DNA of 21,925 bases from JACMMS01 sp043772865 (GCA_043772865.1 JAYVFU010000278.1:1-21925); one strand, 5' to 3'. Shown: positions 9,141-17,623, counted from the stretch's first letter. Notes: generated by a model from the letters alone, not told the origin. Program-made: numbers and translations.

Positions 9141-9543
9141 AACTACAATCCCTACAGGTATGTTAGGCATACGTCACGTTGCGCTTTTTGTAAAAGACTT
9201 AGAAGTGTGCGTGGCGTTTTATATCAACATCATGGGCATGCACATTGAATGGCAGCCAGATGCTGATAACGTCTATTTAACTAATCATGGCGATGTGTTT
9301 GCTTTACATCGCGTAGATTATGCGGCGAGTGGCCAACAGCGCTTAGATCATATTGGTTTTGTGCTCAACACCATAGATGATGTCGATACATGGTATACGC
9401 ACTTTTTGGACAATGATGTCAAAATTACTGAAAGCCCCAAAACACATCGTGATGGATCACGCGGGTTTTATTGTTTAGATGCTGTAGGGCATTTGTTAGA
9501 GCTGATTTATCATCCGCCTATTGCCAAATTAAATAGCCTGTAG
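9133..9543 (+). CDS. VOC-superfamily protein (glyoxalase/dioxygenase fold)
   Basis: A 136-residue protein of the vicinal oxygen chelate fold, two beta-alpha-beta-beta-beta repeats. Metal-ligand-like residues are His15 (GIRHVALFVKDLE), His73 (RLDHIGFVL) and Glu123 (GHLLELIYHP), a pattern of metal-dependent members. DGSRGFYCLDAVGH also resembles lyase/dioxygenase-type VOC proteins. Substrate cannot be told from sequence. The ATG at 9133 overlaps the OsmC gene by 8 nt; an internal ATG at 9160 (MLGIRHV) is an alternative start that keeps the whole domain. The following 120 nt up to the convergent potF-like gene contain no feature I can support. Confidence 0.85.
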   Translation: MLKTTIPTGMLGIRHVALFVKDLEVCVAFYINIMGMHIEWQPDADNVYLTNHGDVFALHRVDYAASGQQRLDHIGFVLNTIDDVDTWYTHFLDNDVKITESPKTHRDGSRGFYCLDAVGHLLELIYHPPIAKLNSL

Positions 9544-9663
9544 AAGCAAATAAACCCTAATACGAAATAGAATAATTGAAGATTTTTTGGTATCAATTAG
9601 TTTAATTCGTGACGGAACGTTGCTCATGCAAAGTGTTTACATAACATCATTACCCATTCAAAA

Positions 9664-10777
9664 TTAAATCCCTGATTTAAATCTAGAAAAAGCTCTAGTC
9701 ATCATTTTGCGCGTGGCATTGTTACGTACTTGATAAAATTGCGCTTTGCTACTTAAATAATCATCTGGCGGAAAGGCGATTTTATTTGCCAGCACTTCAG
9801 GGTGAATAAACTGACGCGCGGCCAAATTTGGGCTGGTGAACATGGTGTAGTTAGTGATTTCCGCCTGCACTTGTAAGCGCAAAATATAGTTCATCCATAA
9901 CAACGCATTTTCACGATGGGGTGCATCCACAGGAATCATCATAGATTCAAAGCCAAATTGCATGCCATTGGGCGGCAATGGCGCTGCTATATGAATTCCA
10001 TTTTTAGCTTGCTTGGCTTGAGCAGCCGCATTGTTAAAATCGCTGCCATAGCCTAGCGACACGCAAATATTGCCATTAGCTAAATCCGCAATATGTCCAT
10101 TGTTGGTCAATATCTTAATATCTTTGCGCACTTTTTGTAACATATCCGCGGCTATTTGGTAATCAGCTGGGTTGCTACTAAAGGCAGGTTTGCCGGCATA
10201 AATGAGTGCTGACGGAAACACATCGCTTGCACTATCTAACATTGAAATACCACAGTTTTTGAGCTTAGCTGTATATTTTGGATTAAATATCAATTCAAAC
10301 GGGTTGGCTGGAATGGCTTCATTACTCAACGCCGTTTTTATTTTTATCTACGTTGTAACCCACGCTTACTGAGCCGCCTAGCCAAGGCACCATGTATTGG
10401 TTGCCTGGGTCGAGCTTTTCCATTTGCTTCATCACGGCGGGGTTTAAGTTAGCCCAGTAGGTGAGTTTTTTTCGGTCTATTTTTTGTACTTTTCCACCAT
10501 CCATCATCATGCGACCATAATCAGATGAAGGCACGATAATGTCATAACCTGACTGACCAGCAATCATTTTAGCCAGCAGCACTTCGTTAGAATCAAAATT
10601 ATCATAACGTACTTTGATGCCTGTTTCTTTCTCAAAATCTTTAACCGTGTTTTCGCCTATATATTCTGCCCAATTATTTATATTGAGCACTTTTTCAGTT
10701 GCAGCAAAGGTGATGGTAGGTAACAAACTAATATTAATGAGTAAAAAAAAGCAGTGCCGCATTTGAGTAAATCGCAT
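9664..10777 (-). pseudogene. potF: PotF-like polyamine ABC transporter substrate-binding protein, frameshifted
   Basis: Periplasmic spermidine/putrescine-binding protein. The 5' part (10322-10777) has a signal peptide ending TITFA/ATEKV, then LNINNWAEYIGENTV and QSGYDIIVPSSDYG, and stops after GYNVDKNKNGVE. The 3' part (from about 10340 to 9664) resumes in another frame as TALSNEAIPANPFELIF and continues with FNPKYTAKLKNCGISMLD and DLANGNICVSLGYGSDF to an ending FSRFKSGI, all aligning to E. coli PotF without a gap. One extra base in the T-runs at 10335-10339 or 10341-10345 (+ strand) explains the break. Restored length is about 370, normal for PotF. The start ATG (10775-10777) has a good ribosome site at 10784-10788. 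No permease or ATPase genes are nearby; it follows speB by 26 nt. Confidence 0.88.
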
Positions 10778-10803
10778 TTGAGTTCCTTTAAAAATAATAC
10801 AAT

Positions 10804-11775
10804 CTATTTTTGCTCTGCGCTAATCACACACAACATTTCAGCGGCGATTTGCGCCGCACTTAAGGCGGTAATCTCGCTATGGTCATAAGCTGGCGCAACT
10901 TCTACGACATCCATGCCGACGATATTTAGCCCAACAAATTTACGCAAAATCGCTAAGGCTTGGGCAGAACTTAAGCCGCCTGCCACTGGTGTTCCCGTGC
11001 CAGGCGCAAAGGCGGGGTCTAGGCAATCAATATCAAAAGTTAAGTAAACTGGGCGTTTGCCAACTATTTCATGTACTTTTTGTGCAACTGCACTAACACC
11101 ATGCTCGTGCACCCAATCTGCACCTAAAATATTCACACCCATAAAGTCTTCATTCCAGGTTCTGATGCCTATTTGCACTGAAGTTGCAGGGTCTATCAAG
11201 CCATCTTTAATTGCTTTGTAAAACATGCTGCCGTGGTTAAGCGAGTTAGGTTGGTCGTCTGCCCAGGTATCGCAATGCGCGTCAAAATGAATAATAGATA
11301 GCGGTGCGCCATATTTTTCAGCATACGCTTTTAAAAGTGGGTAGGTAATGTAGTGATCGCCGCCCAAAGTGAGCATTTTGGCGTTTGATGCGAGTATGGT
11401 TTTTGCATGCTCATAAATAGACGAAAATATGGTGTGCGGATTATGCGAATCTAACCAGCAATCGCCATAATCAATCACCGCTAGCCGATCGCAAGGACCA
11501 AATCCCCATGGGTGTATAGGCTCATTCATTTGCACCGATGCTGCACGAACCGCCGCCGGCCCCAAACGTGCGCCGCTACGAAAAGTAGTAGCAATATCCA
11601 GCGGAACCCCAGAAACCACCACATCTACGCCTGCTAGATTTTTGGTATATTGCCTACGCATAAATGATAAGACACCTGCATAAGTATTTTCACGGTCATA
11701 GCCTTTTAGGTTTTTACGGGTAATGGCATTGTCACCAAATGTTTGAGAATTTATTAATGCTTGAGGATTTTCCAA
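10804..11775 (-). CDS. speB: Agmatinase (agmatine ureohydrolase)
   Basis: Cytoplasmic Mn-dependent ureohydrolase converting agmatine to putrescine and urea. All metal ligands of the arginase/agmatinase family are present: His141 in LGGDHYIT, Asp165, His167 and Asp169 in FDAHCDTW, and Asp248 and Asp250 in FDIDCLDPAFAPGTGTP. GLIDPATSVQIGIRT and NIVGMDVVEVAPAYDHSE match E. coli SpeB nearly residue for residue, favouring agmatinase over guanidinobutyrase. Length is 323 (E. coli 306). The start is a TTG, chosen because AAAGGAG (11782-11788) is ideally spaced and the next in-frame Met (residue 39) would remove family sequence. It is divergent from a LysR regulator and followed at 26 nt by the broken potF gene, so the unit links putrescine formation with polyamine binding. 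Confidence 0.93.
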   Translation of the reverse strand: MENPQALINSQTFGDNAITRKNLKGYDRENTYAGVLSFMRRQYTKNLAGVDVVVSGVPLDIATTFRSGARLGPAAVRAASVQMNEPIHPWGFGPCDRLAVIDYGDCWLDSHNPHTIFSSIYEHAKTILASNAKMLTLGGDHYITYPLLKAYAEKYGAPLSIIHFDAHCDTWADDQPNSLNHGSMFYKAIKDGLIDPATSVQIGIRTWNEDFMGVNILGADWVHEHGVSAVAQKVHEIVGKRPVYLTFDIDCLDPAFAPGTGTPVAGGLSSAQALAILRKFVGLNIVGMDVVEVAPAYDHSEITALSAAQIAAEMLCVISAEQK

Positions 11776-11865
11776 AATAAGCTCCTTTAATTAGTTTTTA
11801 TAGTCGCAGTTTTACATTGGTATAGCAATTAGTTAAACTGGCTTAGATATTACTTTTTTAATACC
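11776..11865. promoter_or_regulatory. Divergent control region between speB and the LysR gene
   Basis: Only 90 nt separate the two start codons. The stretch holds the speB ribosome site (AAAGGAG, 11782-11788, - strand), two direct copies of AATTAGTT (11789-11796 and 11827-11834, starts 38 bp apart) and the short palindrome AGTTAAACT within the second. Divergent LysR genes usually bind in such a gap, so operator sites are likely here, but I cannot fix -35/-10 boxes with confidence. Confidence 0.4.
11782..11788 (-). promoter_or_regulatory. Shine-Dalgarno that sets the TTG start of speB
   Basis: On the - strand AAAGGAG is followed by 6 nt and then TTG (11773-11775), which opens the agmatinase frame. 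It is the strongest ribosome site in the window and decides the start, since no ATG occurs in the first 38 codons. Confidence 0.7.
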
Positions 11866-12687
11866 ATGACAAAATCTTTACTGCCATTTAAGTACTTAGT
11901 TGCATTTGAAGCAGCTGCCAGATTAGCTAGCTTTTCCAAGGCTTCTGAGGAGTTATCGCTCACGCAATCTGCAATTAGCCAGCAACTGTTAAAACTTGAG
12001 GCGCTATTAGGTCAAAGCCTATTTTTTAGAAATGGCAAAGGCGTCACTTTAACTGCCGCTGGTGAATTGTTGTATGAAACCGTGAGTGAAAGTTTATCAA
12101 GGTTAGCCACTGGTATTAGTCGTATAGAGCCTTATAAGAGCACTGATTCGGTACTAATCGCCTGCCCGCCAGACTTTGCACAAGGCTGGCTTGTGCCGCG
12201 TTTGTGTAAACTAAAACTGATGTACCCTGCAATTGAAGTGTGGATTATGACCGAGAAAGAAGTACGTGAAATTGACCGAATTGATGTCGATTTAATCATC
12301 TCTAGAAGACCCATTCATACCGCTGATGTTGAATGTGTCACCTTGTTAGAAGATACATCAATTGCCGTATGTGGTGTAGAAACAGCACGTCGCATTGCCA
12401 GTTTGCCGTACCCCAAGCTATTAGAACACGCGCCTATTTTGTTATTAGAAAATGAACCCGCATGGCGAGGCACATTATCAGGTGACGTGTTTAAAGATAT
12501 TCAGTTAAAGCGTGGAGCGACCATTGAAGACAGCCGAATTCTGTTAGAGGCGGTGATTCACGAGCTAGGCGTCGCTTTTTTATCTAACGCACTAGCACAA
12601 TTTGCCATTAAAGATGGCAGAGTGCATGTTTTATCACAAATCCCAACAAAGCCTTTGGCCAGGCTATGGTTGATGCGCTACGTTTAG
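11866..12687 (+). CDS. LysR-family transcriptional regulator (GcvA-like), C-terminus frameshifted
   Basis: DNA-binding regulator. Residues 1-65 are the LysR winged helix-turn-helix (SFSKASEELSLTQSAISQQL, then LEALLGQSLFFRNGKGVTLT); residues about 90-270 are the substrate-binding domain. The style FKYLVAFEAAARLASF resembles the GcvA subgroup. The frame stops at TAG 12685-12687 after LWLMRYV, but a shifted frame continues RLAPRTPVANDVFNWLLS to TAA at 12735-12737, the type of C-terminus expected for this family. A single missing base between about 12650 and 12685 would explain it and restore about 290 residues. The protein may still work, since only the last helix is lost. Divergence from speB suggests it controls that operon, the effector perhaps being agmatine, arginine or a polyamine. 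Confidence 0.85.
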   Translation: MTKSLLPFKYLVAFEAAARLASFSKASEELSLTQSAISQQLLKLEALLGQSLFFRNGKGVTLTAAGELLYETVSESLSRLATGISRIEPYKSTDSVLIACPPDFAQGWLVPRLCKLKLMYPAIEVWIMTEKEVREIDRIDVDLIISRRPIHTADVECVTLLEDTSIAVCGVETARRIASLPYPKLLEHAPILLLENEPAWRGTLSGDVFKDIQLKRGATIEDSRILLEAVIHELGVAFLSNALAQFAIKDGRVHVLSQIPTKPLARLWLMRYV

Positions 12688-12729
12688 CACCACGTACGCC
12701 TGTGGCTAATGATGTATTTAACTGGTTGT

Positions 12730-12768
12730 TGAGTTAATATTAATTTAATAGTAATTGGTTTTAACTCA
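12730..12768. terminator. Possible AT-rich hairpin between convergent genes
   Basis: An 8-bp inverted repeat, TGAGTTAA (12730-12737) and TTAACTCA (12761-12768), encloses a 23-nt loop in the 106 nt between the LysR stop and the convergent BNR gene. Stem and loop are AT-rich and no clear T-run follows, so a terminator role is weakly supported. Confidence 0.2.
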
Positions 12769-12793
12769 CTCTAGTATTAGAACTTGCTAGACC

Positions 12794-13996
12794 CTAAAGA
12801 GGCTTCACCTTTAATCCATCTAATGCTGTGTTCACTATTAAATATGGCTTTTCTGTATTAGCGTTTTTGTTCATTAATAATATTGGATAATCTGCCGCAC
12901 CTGCGTTGCTGAGTAATAGTTGAGAACTATCCCAGTTGCGACCGCCATCAGTGGATGTTTTACCAAATATTTCAGTCATTTTTGTCTCTGGATTAATCTC
13001 ACGCCAAGCTAACCATATATTTTCGCCTTGGCTTAATAAGGCGGGGTGCGCGGCTTGATGCGCATTATTACCGAATTTTTTCGGCACGCTAGATACCCAA
13101 GCATCACCATCCATGCGCGCTACATAAAGCGTAGCATTTACACCAGCCTCATCATTGCCATCAAACCACGCCATGTGATAACCGAACCCCTCACCTACCG
13201 CCAAAGCCGCGCCTTGGTGAGGGCAGCCGTCTATTTTCCAGTGTCCGTAAGTTGCGCGGTGTACAACGGGCGCAGTGCCAGTAACGTTTAACTCGTCCAT
13301 TGCATGATCACGCTCACCGCCCGCAAATACATGGCGCCATAATGCAGCTACTGTGCCATCTGCTTTATTAGCTAGGGCAATGCGACAGCACTCACAACTG
13401 CTATCTGCCAGCTTTTTTTCACCTTCAAACGATGCGCCATTATTTTGGGATACTGCATAATAAATCGCCGCGCCTGTATAAGGTTTATTAGCCACTTTAG
13501 CGGCTAGCAAATCGCGTTTATCTACCCATGCAACGGTAATTTTGCCGCTAGGTATCACATTTAGCGCATCAAAGCGGTGGGTAATTTCTGCTCTATCTTG
13601 ATGCACAATATACGGTGTCTCAAAACTCTTTCCACCATTAATTGAGCGCGCAAACCAGATATAGCCTGTAAATGGTTTAGCTAAAGCCTCTGTCCAAGTG
13701 ACATAAATATTGCCATTATCTGCCATGGCTATTTTTGGTCTAGCTTCGCCATCTGCGGCAATTTTTTGTGGTGTTTCATTGACTTTAACGGCTGGTGAAA
13801 ACGTATTACCCAAATCAGCAGAGTAATCCACCTGCACCGCGCCATCTTTTACAGAAGCACGCCAAAGCTGACCTTTACTATCAAAAGTAGCGCTAATGCC
13901 AAGGTTGGCTTTTTGGTGATCATGTCCATCGTGCGCGATTGCATTAAAGCTAGCGCACGCCGGCACCAATGCTAGCCATTTGAGTAATACGTTCAT
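12794..13996 (-). CDS. Periplasmic BNR/Asp-box (sialidase-like) protein with CxCC motif, probable metal-locus protein
   Basis: A 400-residue exported beta-propeller-like protein. The signal peptide ends near NAIA (residue 21) and is followed at once by HDGHDH (22-27), a likely metal-binding tail. Asp-box-like repeats occur at about 58-66 (YSADLGNTF), 118-125 (SINGGKSF), 183-190 (SQNNGASF) and 348-355 (STDGGRNW). Cys201, Cys203 and Cys204 in SSCECCRIA, Cys258 in DGCPHQGA and GGERDHAM between them are unusual for true sialidases and suggest a metal or redox site. Annotation pipelines would probably call it an exo-alpha-sialidase; I see no reason to accept that activity here. A ribosome site TAGGA precedes the ATG at 13994-13996, 15 nt after the TonB receptor stop, so it is the last gene of that operon. 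Confidence 0.8.
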   Translation of the reverse strand: MNVLLKWLALVPACASFNAIAHDGHDHQKANLGISATFDSKGQLWRASVKDGAVQVDYSADLGNTFSPAVKVNETPQKIAADGEARPKIAMADNGNIYVTWTEALAKPFTGYIWFARSINGGKSFETPYIVHQDRAEITHRFDALNVIPSGKITVAWVDKRDLLAAKVANKPYTGAAIYYAVSQNNGASFEGEKKLADSSCECCRIALANKADGTVAALWRHVFAGGERDHAMDELNVTGTAPVVHRATYGHWKIDGCPHQGAALAVGEGFGYHMAWFDGNDEAGVNATLYVARMDGDAWVSSVPKKFGNNAHQAAHPALLSQGENIWLAWREINPETKMTEIFGKTSTDGGRNWDSSQLLLSNAGAADYPILLMNKNANTEKPYLIVNTALDGLKVKPL

Positions 13997-14011
13997 TTTT
14001 TTCCTATCTAC

Positions 14012-16383
14012 TTAATAATCAAACTTCATTTGCAAATAACCCGTACGTTGTGGATACGGGTGAAACACATAAGCTTTGTTGTTATTGAGGTTATCTACAC
14101 CCGCTGATGCTGTCCAATGTTTGGCAAAATTGTAATTAGCTTTTACTTCCACAATAAAAAACTTGCTGGTGCTGCCAAATGTTTCTGGGTTGCTATCCGA
14201 GTTATTCAACGTATTGTATTGCCGCCCACTGTAACGCGCACCCAAGCTGTAAGTAATGTTGTTGCCTTGGTGATATGTCGCTACACCTTTTACCATCGTA
14301 CTAGGATTGCGCAATGGCTTGTTGCCAACAAACGCTGGGTTGGCGTCGTTTTTAACAATTTTGGCATGGGTCAGCGTGAGATTACCTAGCAGATCCAAAC
14401 CATCTACCAATACATCCTGCCACTCACTAGCAAGCTCAACGCCATAAGTACGGACTTGGTCGATATTTTGAATGTATGTACATCCAGCGGTACCCGCCGC
14501 ACAAGTACCTGCTGCAAAAGGGTTAGGGCTACCGTTGGGTATGGTTTGTGAAACTAGCGCATCGTATTTATTTTCATGAAAATAACTAGCGCGTACCAAG
14601 CCACTGGCAAACCTTCTTTCAGCGGTAAGTTCGCCCGAAATCACTTGTTCCGTTTTTAAATCAGGGTTGTTTTGCACCAGCGTGCTACCTGTAGTAATTT
14701 GTTGATATAACTCACTCACGGTTGGAAAGCGATATGCTTGACCAAATGCTGCTCTAAAACCCCATGCTGGTTCTGGCTCAAAACTGATAGATAATTTGGG
14801 CGAGAATTTATTGTCTGATTTATCTGCATATTGTGTGGTTTTAAAACCGCCGCCCACACCTGTAGTCGTGGTTTGATTTTGCCCATTAGTGGCTTCCCAA
14901 TGTTCCATACGCCCACCAAATGTCACTGCCCACAGTGGGTTAAATTGCCATTTATCTTGCGCAAATAGGGCTTGCGTGCTGGTTTCACCATGGGAAGTTG
15001 CAAATAAGCTACCTTTATTGCCATCCGACCAGTCGGCAATGTTATTAGTATCACTATGCAAAATGTAATAGTCTACATGGTAGCCAAAATCAATTTCATG
15101 CGCCCTATTTTGACCATCTTTGGCGCGCAATGTGCCGCGTGCATCAAACACTGTCCAACCTGTGCCGCTCAAATCTGTGATACGACCCGTGCGATTTGCA
15201 TAAGGATTACCAACCGCCACCGTACCTAAAGAGCTAGCACTTTTATCTTTTTGATAATCGTAATCAGATAAAGTGAGTTCCCAATCAAAAAAACCTTTTT
15301 GTATTACCTTTTAAAATCAATCGCTTGCATAATATGCAAGGCTTCAGTCTGGGCTGGGCTAAACCCTGTAACATCATAATTTTTACCGTTAGTGGTCACG
15401 CGACCGTTATAAACAGGGTTGCCAGCGGCATCTTTAATATAGCTGGTGACATCGGTTTTACTGTCTAAATCCCACACGCCTATGGTGTAAGTGCCTTTAA
15501 TGGTGGGAGTAAAATCGTAAGCGGCTTTTAATTTGACGTTGATTTGCTCGCTATGCTCAATACCTGTTGCGCCAAATGTTGTGCGGTCTAAGTCACTGGG
15601 GTCTTTATCAGTGTAAGCGCCTGTAACTAAGGTTCTGGCACCCGCTGCTGGGCTAATACTGGTGGCATTAGCAAACTGCATAGGCTGGCTGGTATTTTCT
15701 AGCCTATCTACACTTAACAGCACGCTTAAATCGTTGACTTTATCGCCTACAGATGCGGTTTGATGGTTACCGTTATAGCTTTTATCTGTGCCGTAAAACT
15801 CAAAATTTTGCGTAAAAAACTGGGCACTAGCATGCGCTTCAAATTTTTCTGGCATACGTGTAACAATGCTAATCACACCACCAAAAGAATTACCTGCATA
15901 AAGTGCTGAAAATGGACCATATAAAATGTTCACGCTCTCAATTTCCTCAGGGCTTATCATGGCCCAGCGCGGTGGAAAGCTGTAAGAGTTGCCGAGCAAA
16001 TTAGATAGCAATACGCCATCTGCATATAACATAGTTTGGGCGCTAGATAATGTGCCAGTAGTGCGCGTGGCGATTGGACCATTACGATCGCCAATATAAC
16101 GCTCGCGCACCTGAAAACTGGGCAAATATTTCAGTGTTTGCATAGAAGTGGTGGCGTTGATGGTTTCTGCAATTTGTTTTTTTGTGTAAGTTTCAACGGT
16201 GGCTGGGTGCTTCAAAATACGGCTGTCAATGGCGCTAGTAATGCTAACTTCATTAAGTTTTAAGTTTTCGGTTAGAGTTTTTAGGGCTTCTTCTGCTATT
16301 GCAAATGGTGATGCGCTGATAAAAAATGCGCTCATTGCTGTTGCTAACAGCTTAGGTGTTATTAAGCTTACTGATTGCTTCAT
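14012..16383 (-). pseudogene. TonB-dependent outer-membrane receptor, interrupted by two frameshifts
   Basis: Outer-membrane transporter for a metal or metal complex. The 5' part (15304-16383) carries a signal peptide (cleavage near AIA/EEAL), a TonB-box-like LNEVSITS and the plug domain (about 45-170) with ERYIGDRNGPIATRTTGTLS and LYGPFSALYAGNSFGGVISI. It stops at IDFKR. Reading on with two one-base corrections gives LKGNTK, then GFFDWELTLSDYDYQKDKSA, joining the 3' part (15220-14012), a beta-barrel ending LQMKFDY with the terminal aromatic typical of outer-membrane proteins. The extra bases fit the A-run 15313-15316 and the T-run 15296-15300 (+ strand). Restored length is about 789, normal for the family. 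Neighbours (DUF2946, Cys-bearing barrel, CxCC protein) suggest copper. The receptor could be intact if these are sequence errors. Confidence 0.88.
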
Positions 16384-16407
16384 GTGGGTTATCTTTCATG
16401 TTGATTA

Positions 16408-16420
16408 CTGTTAATAACAG
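16408..16420. promoter_or_regulatory. Palindrome CTGTTAATAACAG upstream of the TonB receptor gene
   Basis: A perfect 6-bp inverted repeat with a one-base centre, 25 nt before the receptor ATG (16383), in a 118-nt gap. No T-run follows, so it reads better as a protein-binding site than a terminator. The binding protein is unknown. Confidence 0.35.
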
Positions 16421-16501
16421 GCAGTTGCGCAGTATCCACATGCAAGCAGCCATGCCTATATTAATAGCGTTGTATTTATTTTGAGTTTGAGTAGTTGGTA
16501 G

Positions 16502-17470
16502 CTAGAACTGGGTCGTAAGCCCAAATGCCACTGACCAATCGGCGGTAAGTTGCGCGCCATTCACATATTGGTAGATGGGTTTTTGCACAAAACCATAGAT
16601 TTGCGTGTTCGCTGCAACGCGGCAACTAAAGCCTGGGCTAAGGTTGATTGAGCGACCGCCAGAATCTGCTGGCTCGGCATTTGCACCACTATCTTTTTCT
16701 TTATGCTGCACATTAAGCTGTAGCAATAAATTTAAATCTGGCGTCGCTTGGTAGCTAAAACCCGTATCTAAACCAAGCTTGGTACCCGGTTTAAAGTCAT
16801 CACGCTCATGCACCACTTGCTGCCACATGCCTTGTACAAACCAGCTAAAAGCGCCGTGATGCTGATTAGAATAGGCACCTAGTAGTGTGTCAGTGCTGCC
16901 TGTGCCAGGTTGCAAGGTACGCTCTGCATCTTCTTCTGCATTGCGTTTATTGATGCTGCCCGTAGGTAATTTAAGGCCAAAGCGAATGCCAGCATTGCTC
17001 ATGCCATCACTAAAAAAGTTATATCGCGCCAAAGCTTGTATATCGCCAATGCCAGAAAAATCCCATTTTTCTAATTCTGGGTCAGTGCCACCTGCATTAT
17101 TATCTGCATTAAAAATATGCTTGTGCGCACGGTCTACAAATGGCGCACGTAAAGTTAAACCCCAGTCTTGGTTGATATTCCAATCTAGCGTAACAAGCAT
17201 ATTACGATTTAATGTACGCACCTCATCATGCTCATCCACTTCACCTGCAGGGCCAACTTTATCAGTGCCATGTCGCAGCTGGTCTAAATCAATGAACTCT
17301 GCTCGCACATCTAGGCGCACACCAGGTTTATTCCATGAGCCCTGCACACCTGAATCAGTATTTAAGCTACAAAAAGCACCGCCACAACTGGCTTTAGCAG
17401 GGCTTACATTGAAATTGAACGCAAAAATAGCGGATATGGCTAATAAGCCATGTTTAAAATACACTTGCAT
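16502..17470 (-). CDS. Outer-membrane beta-barrel protein with N-terminal CxxxxC, metal-locus associated
   Basis: Predicted 322-residue outer-membrane protein. Signal peptide 1-27 (SPAKA/SCGG) leaves a mature N-terminus SCGGAFCSLNTDSG with Cys29 and Cys34, a possible metal or disulfide site. The rest alternates like a barrel (LDWNINQDWGLTLRAPF, GLKLPTG, LNLLLQLNVQHK) and ends SVAFGLTTQF, with the terminal Phe recognised by the BAM machinery. Pipelines usually label this family 'transporter' without proof. An ATG at 17530 would add 20 non-signal residues; the ATG at 17468-17470 is preferred because AAAGGA (17477-17482) is well spaced and it starts a proper signal peptide. It lies between the DUF2946 gene and the TonB receptor gene. 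Confidence 0.82.
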   Translation of the reverse strand: MQVYFKHGLLAISAIFAFNFNVSPAKASCGGAFCSLNTDSGVQGSWNKPGVRLDVRAEFIDLDQLRHGTDKVGPAGEVDEHDEVRTLNRNMLVTLDWNINQDWGLTLRAPFVDRAHKHIFNADNNAGGTDPELEKWDFSGIGDIQALARYNFFSDGMSNAGIRFGLKLPTGSINKRNAEEDAERTLQPGTGSTDTLLGAYSNQHHGAFSWFVQGMWQQVVHERDDFKPGTKLGLDTGFSYQATPDLNLLLQLNVQHKEKDSGANAEPADSGGRSINLSPGFSCRVAANTQIYGFVQKPIYQYVNGAQLTADWSVAFGLTTQF

Positions 17471-17569
17471 ATTGAATCCTTTATATCGACTATAAAGTTG
17501 GTGATTAGGACTATAAGAATAAGCCAACATCTAGGCTGACCAATAGCCAAACACAACAACAAAATTAGC

Positions 17570-17614
17570 TTAGCTTTAAACTTAGATGAGTATGTTTAAT
17601 ACGCTTAAAGCTAA
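17570..17614 (-). other. 10-bp inverted repeat between the DUF2946 and beta-barrel genes
   Basis: TTAGCTTTAA (17570-17579) and TTAAAGCTAA (17605-17614) are perfect complements with a 25-nt loop, inside the 153-nt leader of the beta-barrel gene. In the transcript it would form an AU-rich hairpin followed by GCUAAUUUUGUUGUUG, a poor terminator tail. It may be an attenuator or processing site setting the ratio of the two products. Confidence 0.35.
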
Positions 17615-17623
17615 ACAAAAGTG

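Noticed and set aside
9664..10329. Independent gene starting at a TTG in the 3' half of the potF-like locus
   Set aside because: It begins mid-domain, lacks a ribosome site and signal peptide, and joins the upstream half exactly by a one-base shift, so it is the rest of one gene.
14117..14389. 90-codon + strand frame opposite the TonB receptor gene
   Set aside because: Antisense to the conserved barrel, no ribosome site and no recognisable motif.
14012..15220. Separate outer-membrane protein gene starting at GTG
   Set aside because: It has no signal peptide or plug and its frame extends upstream into the receptor's missing segment; it is the barrel of the frameshifted TonB receptor.
16887..17495. 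202-codon open frame on the + strand
   Set aside because: Lies wholly antisense to the beta-barrel gene, which has a signal peptide, a ribosome site and a barrel C-terminus. The antisense product is Ser/Pro/Leu-rich with no motif.
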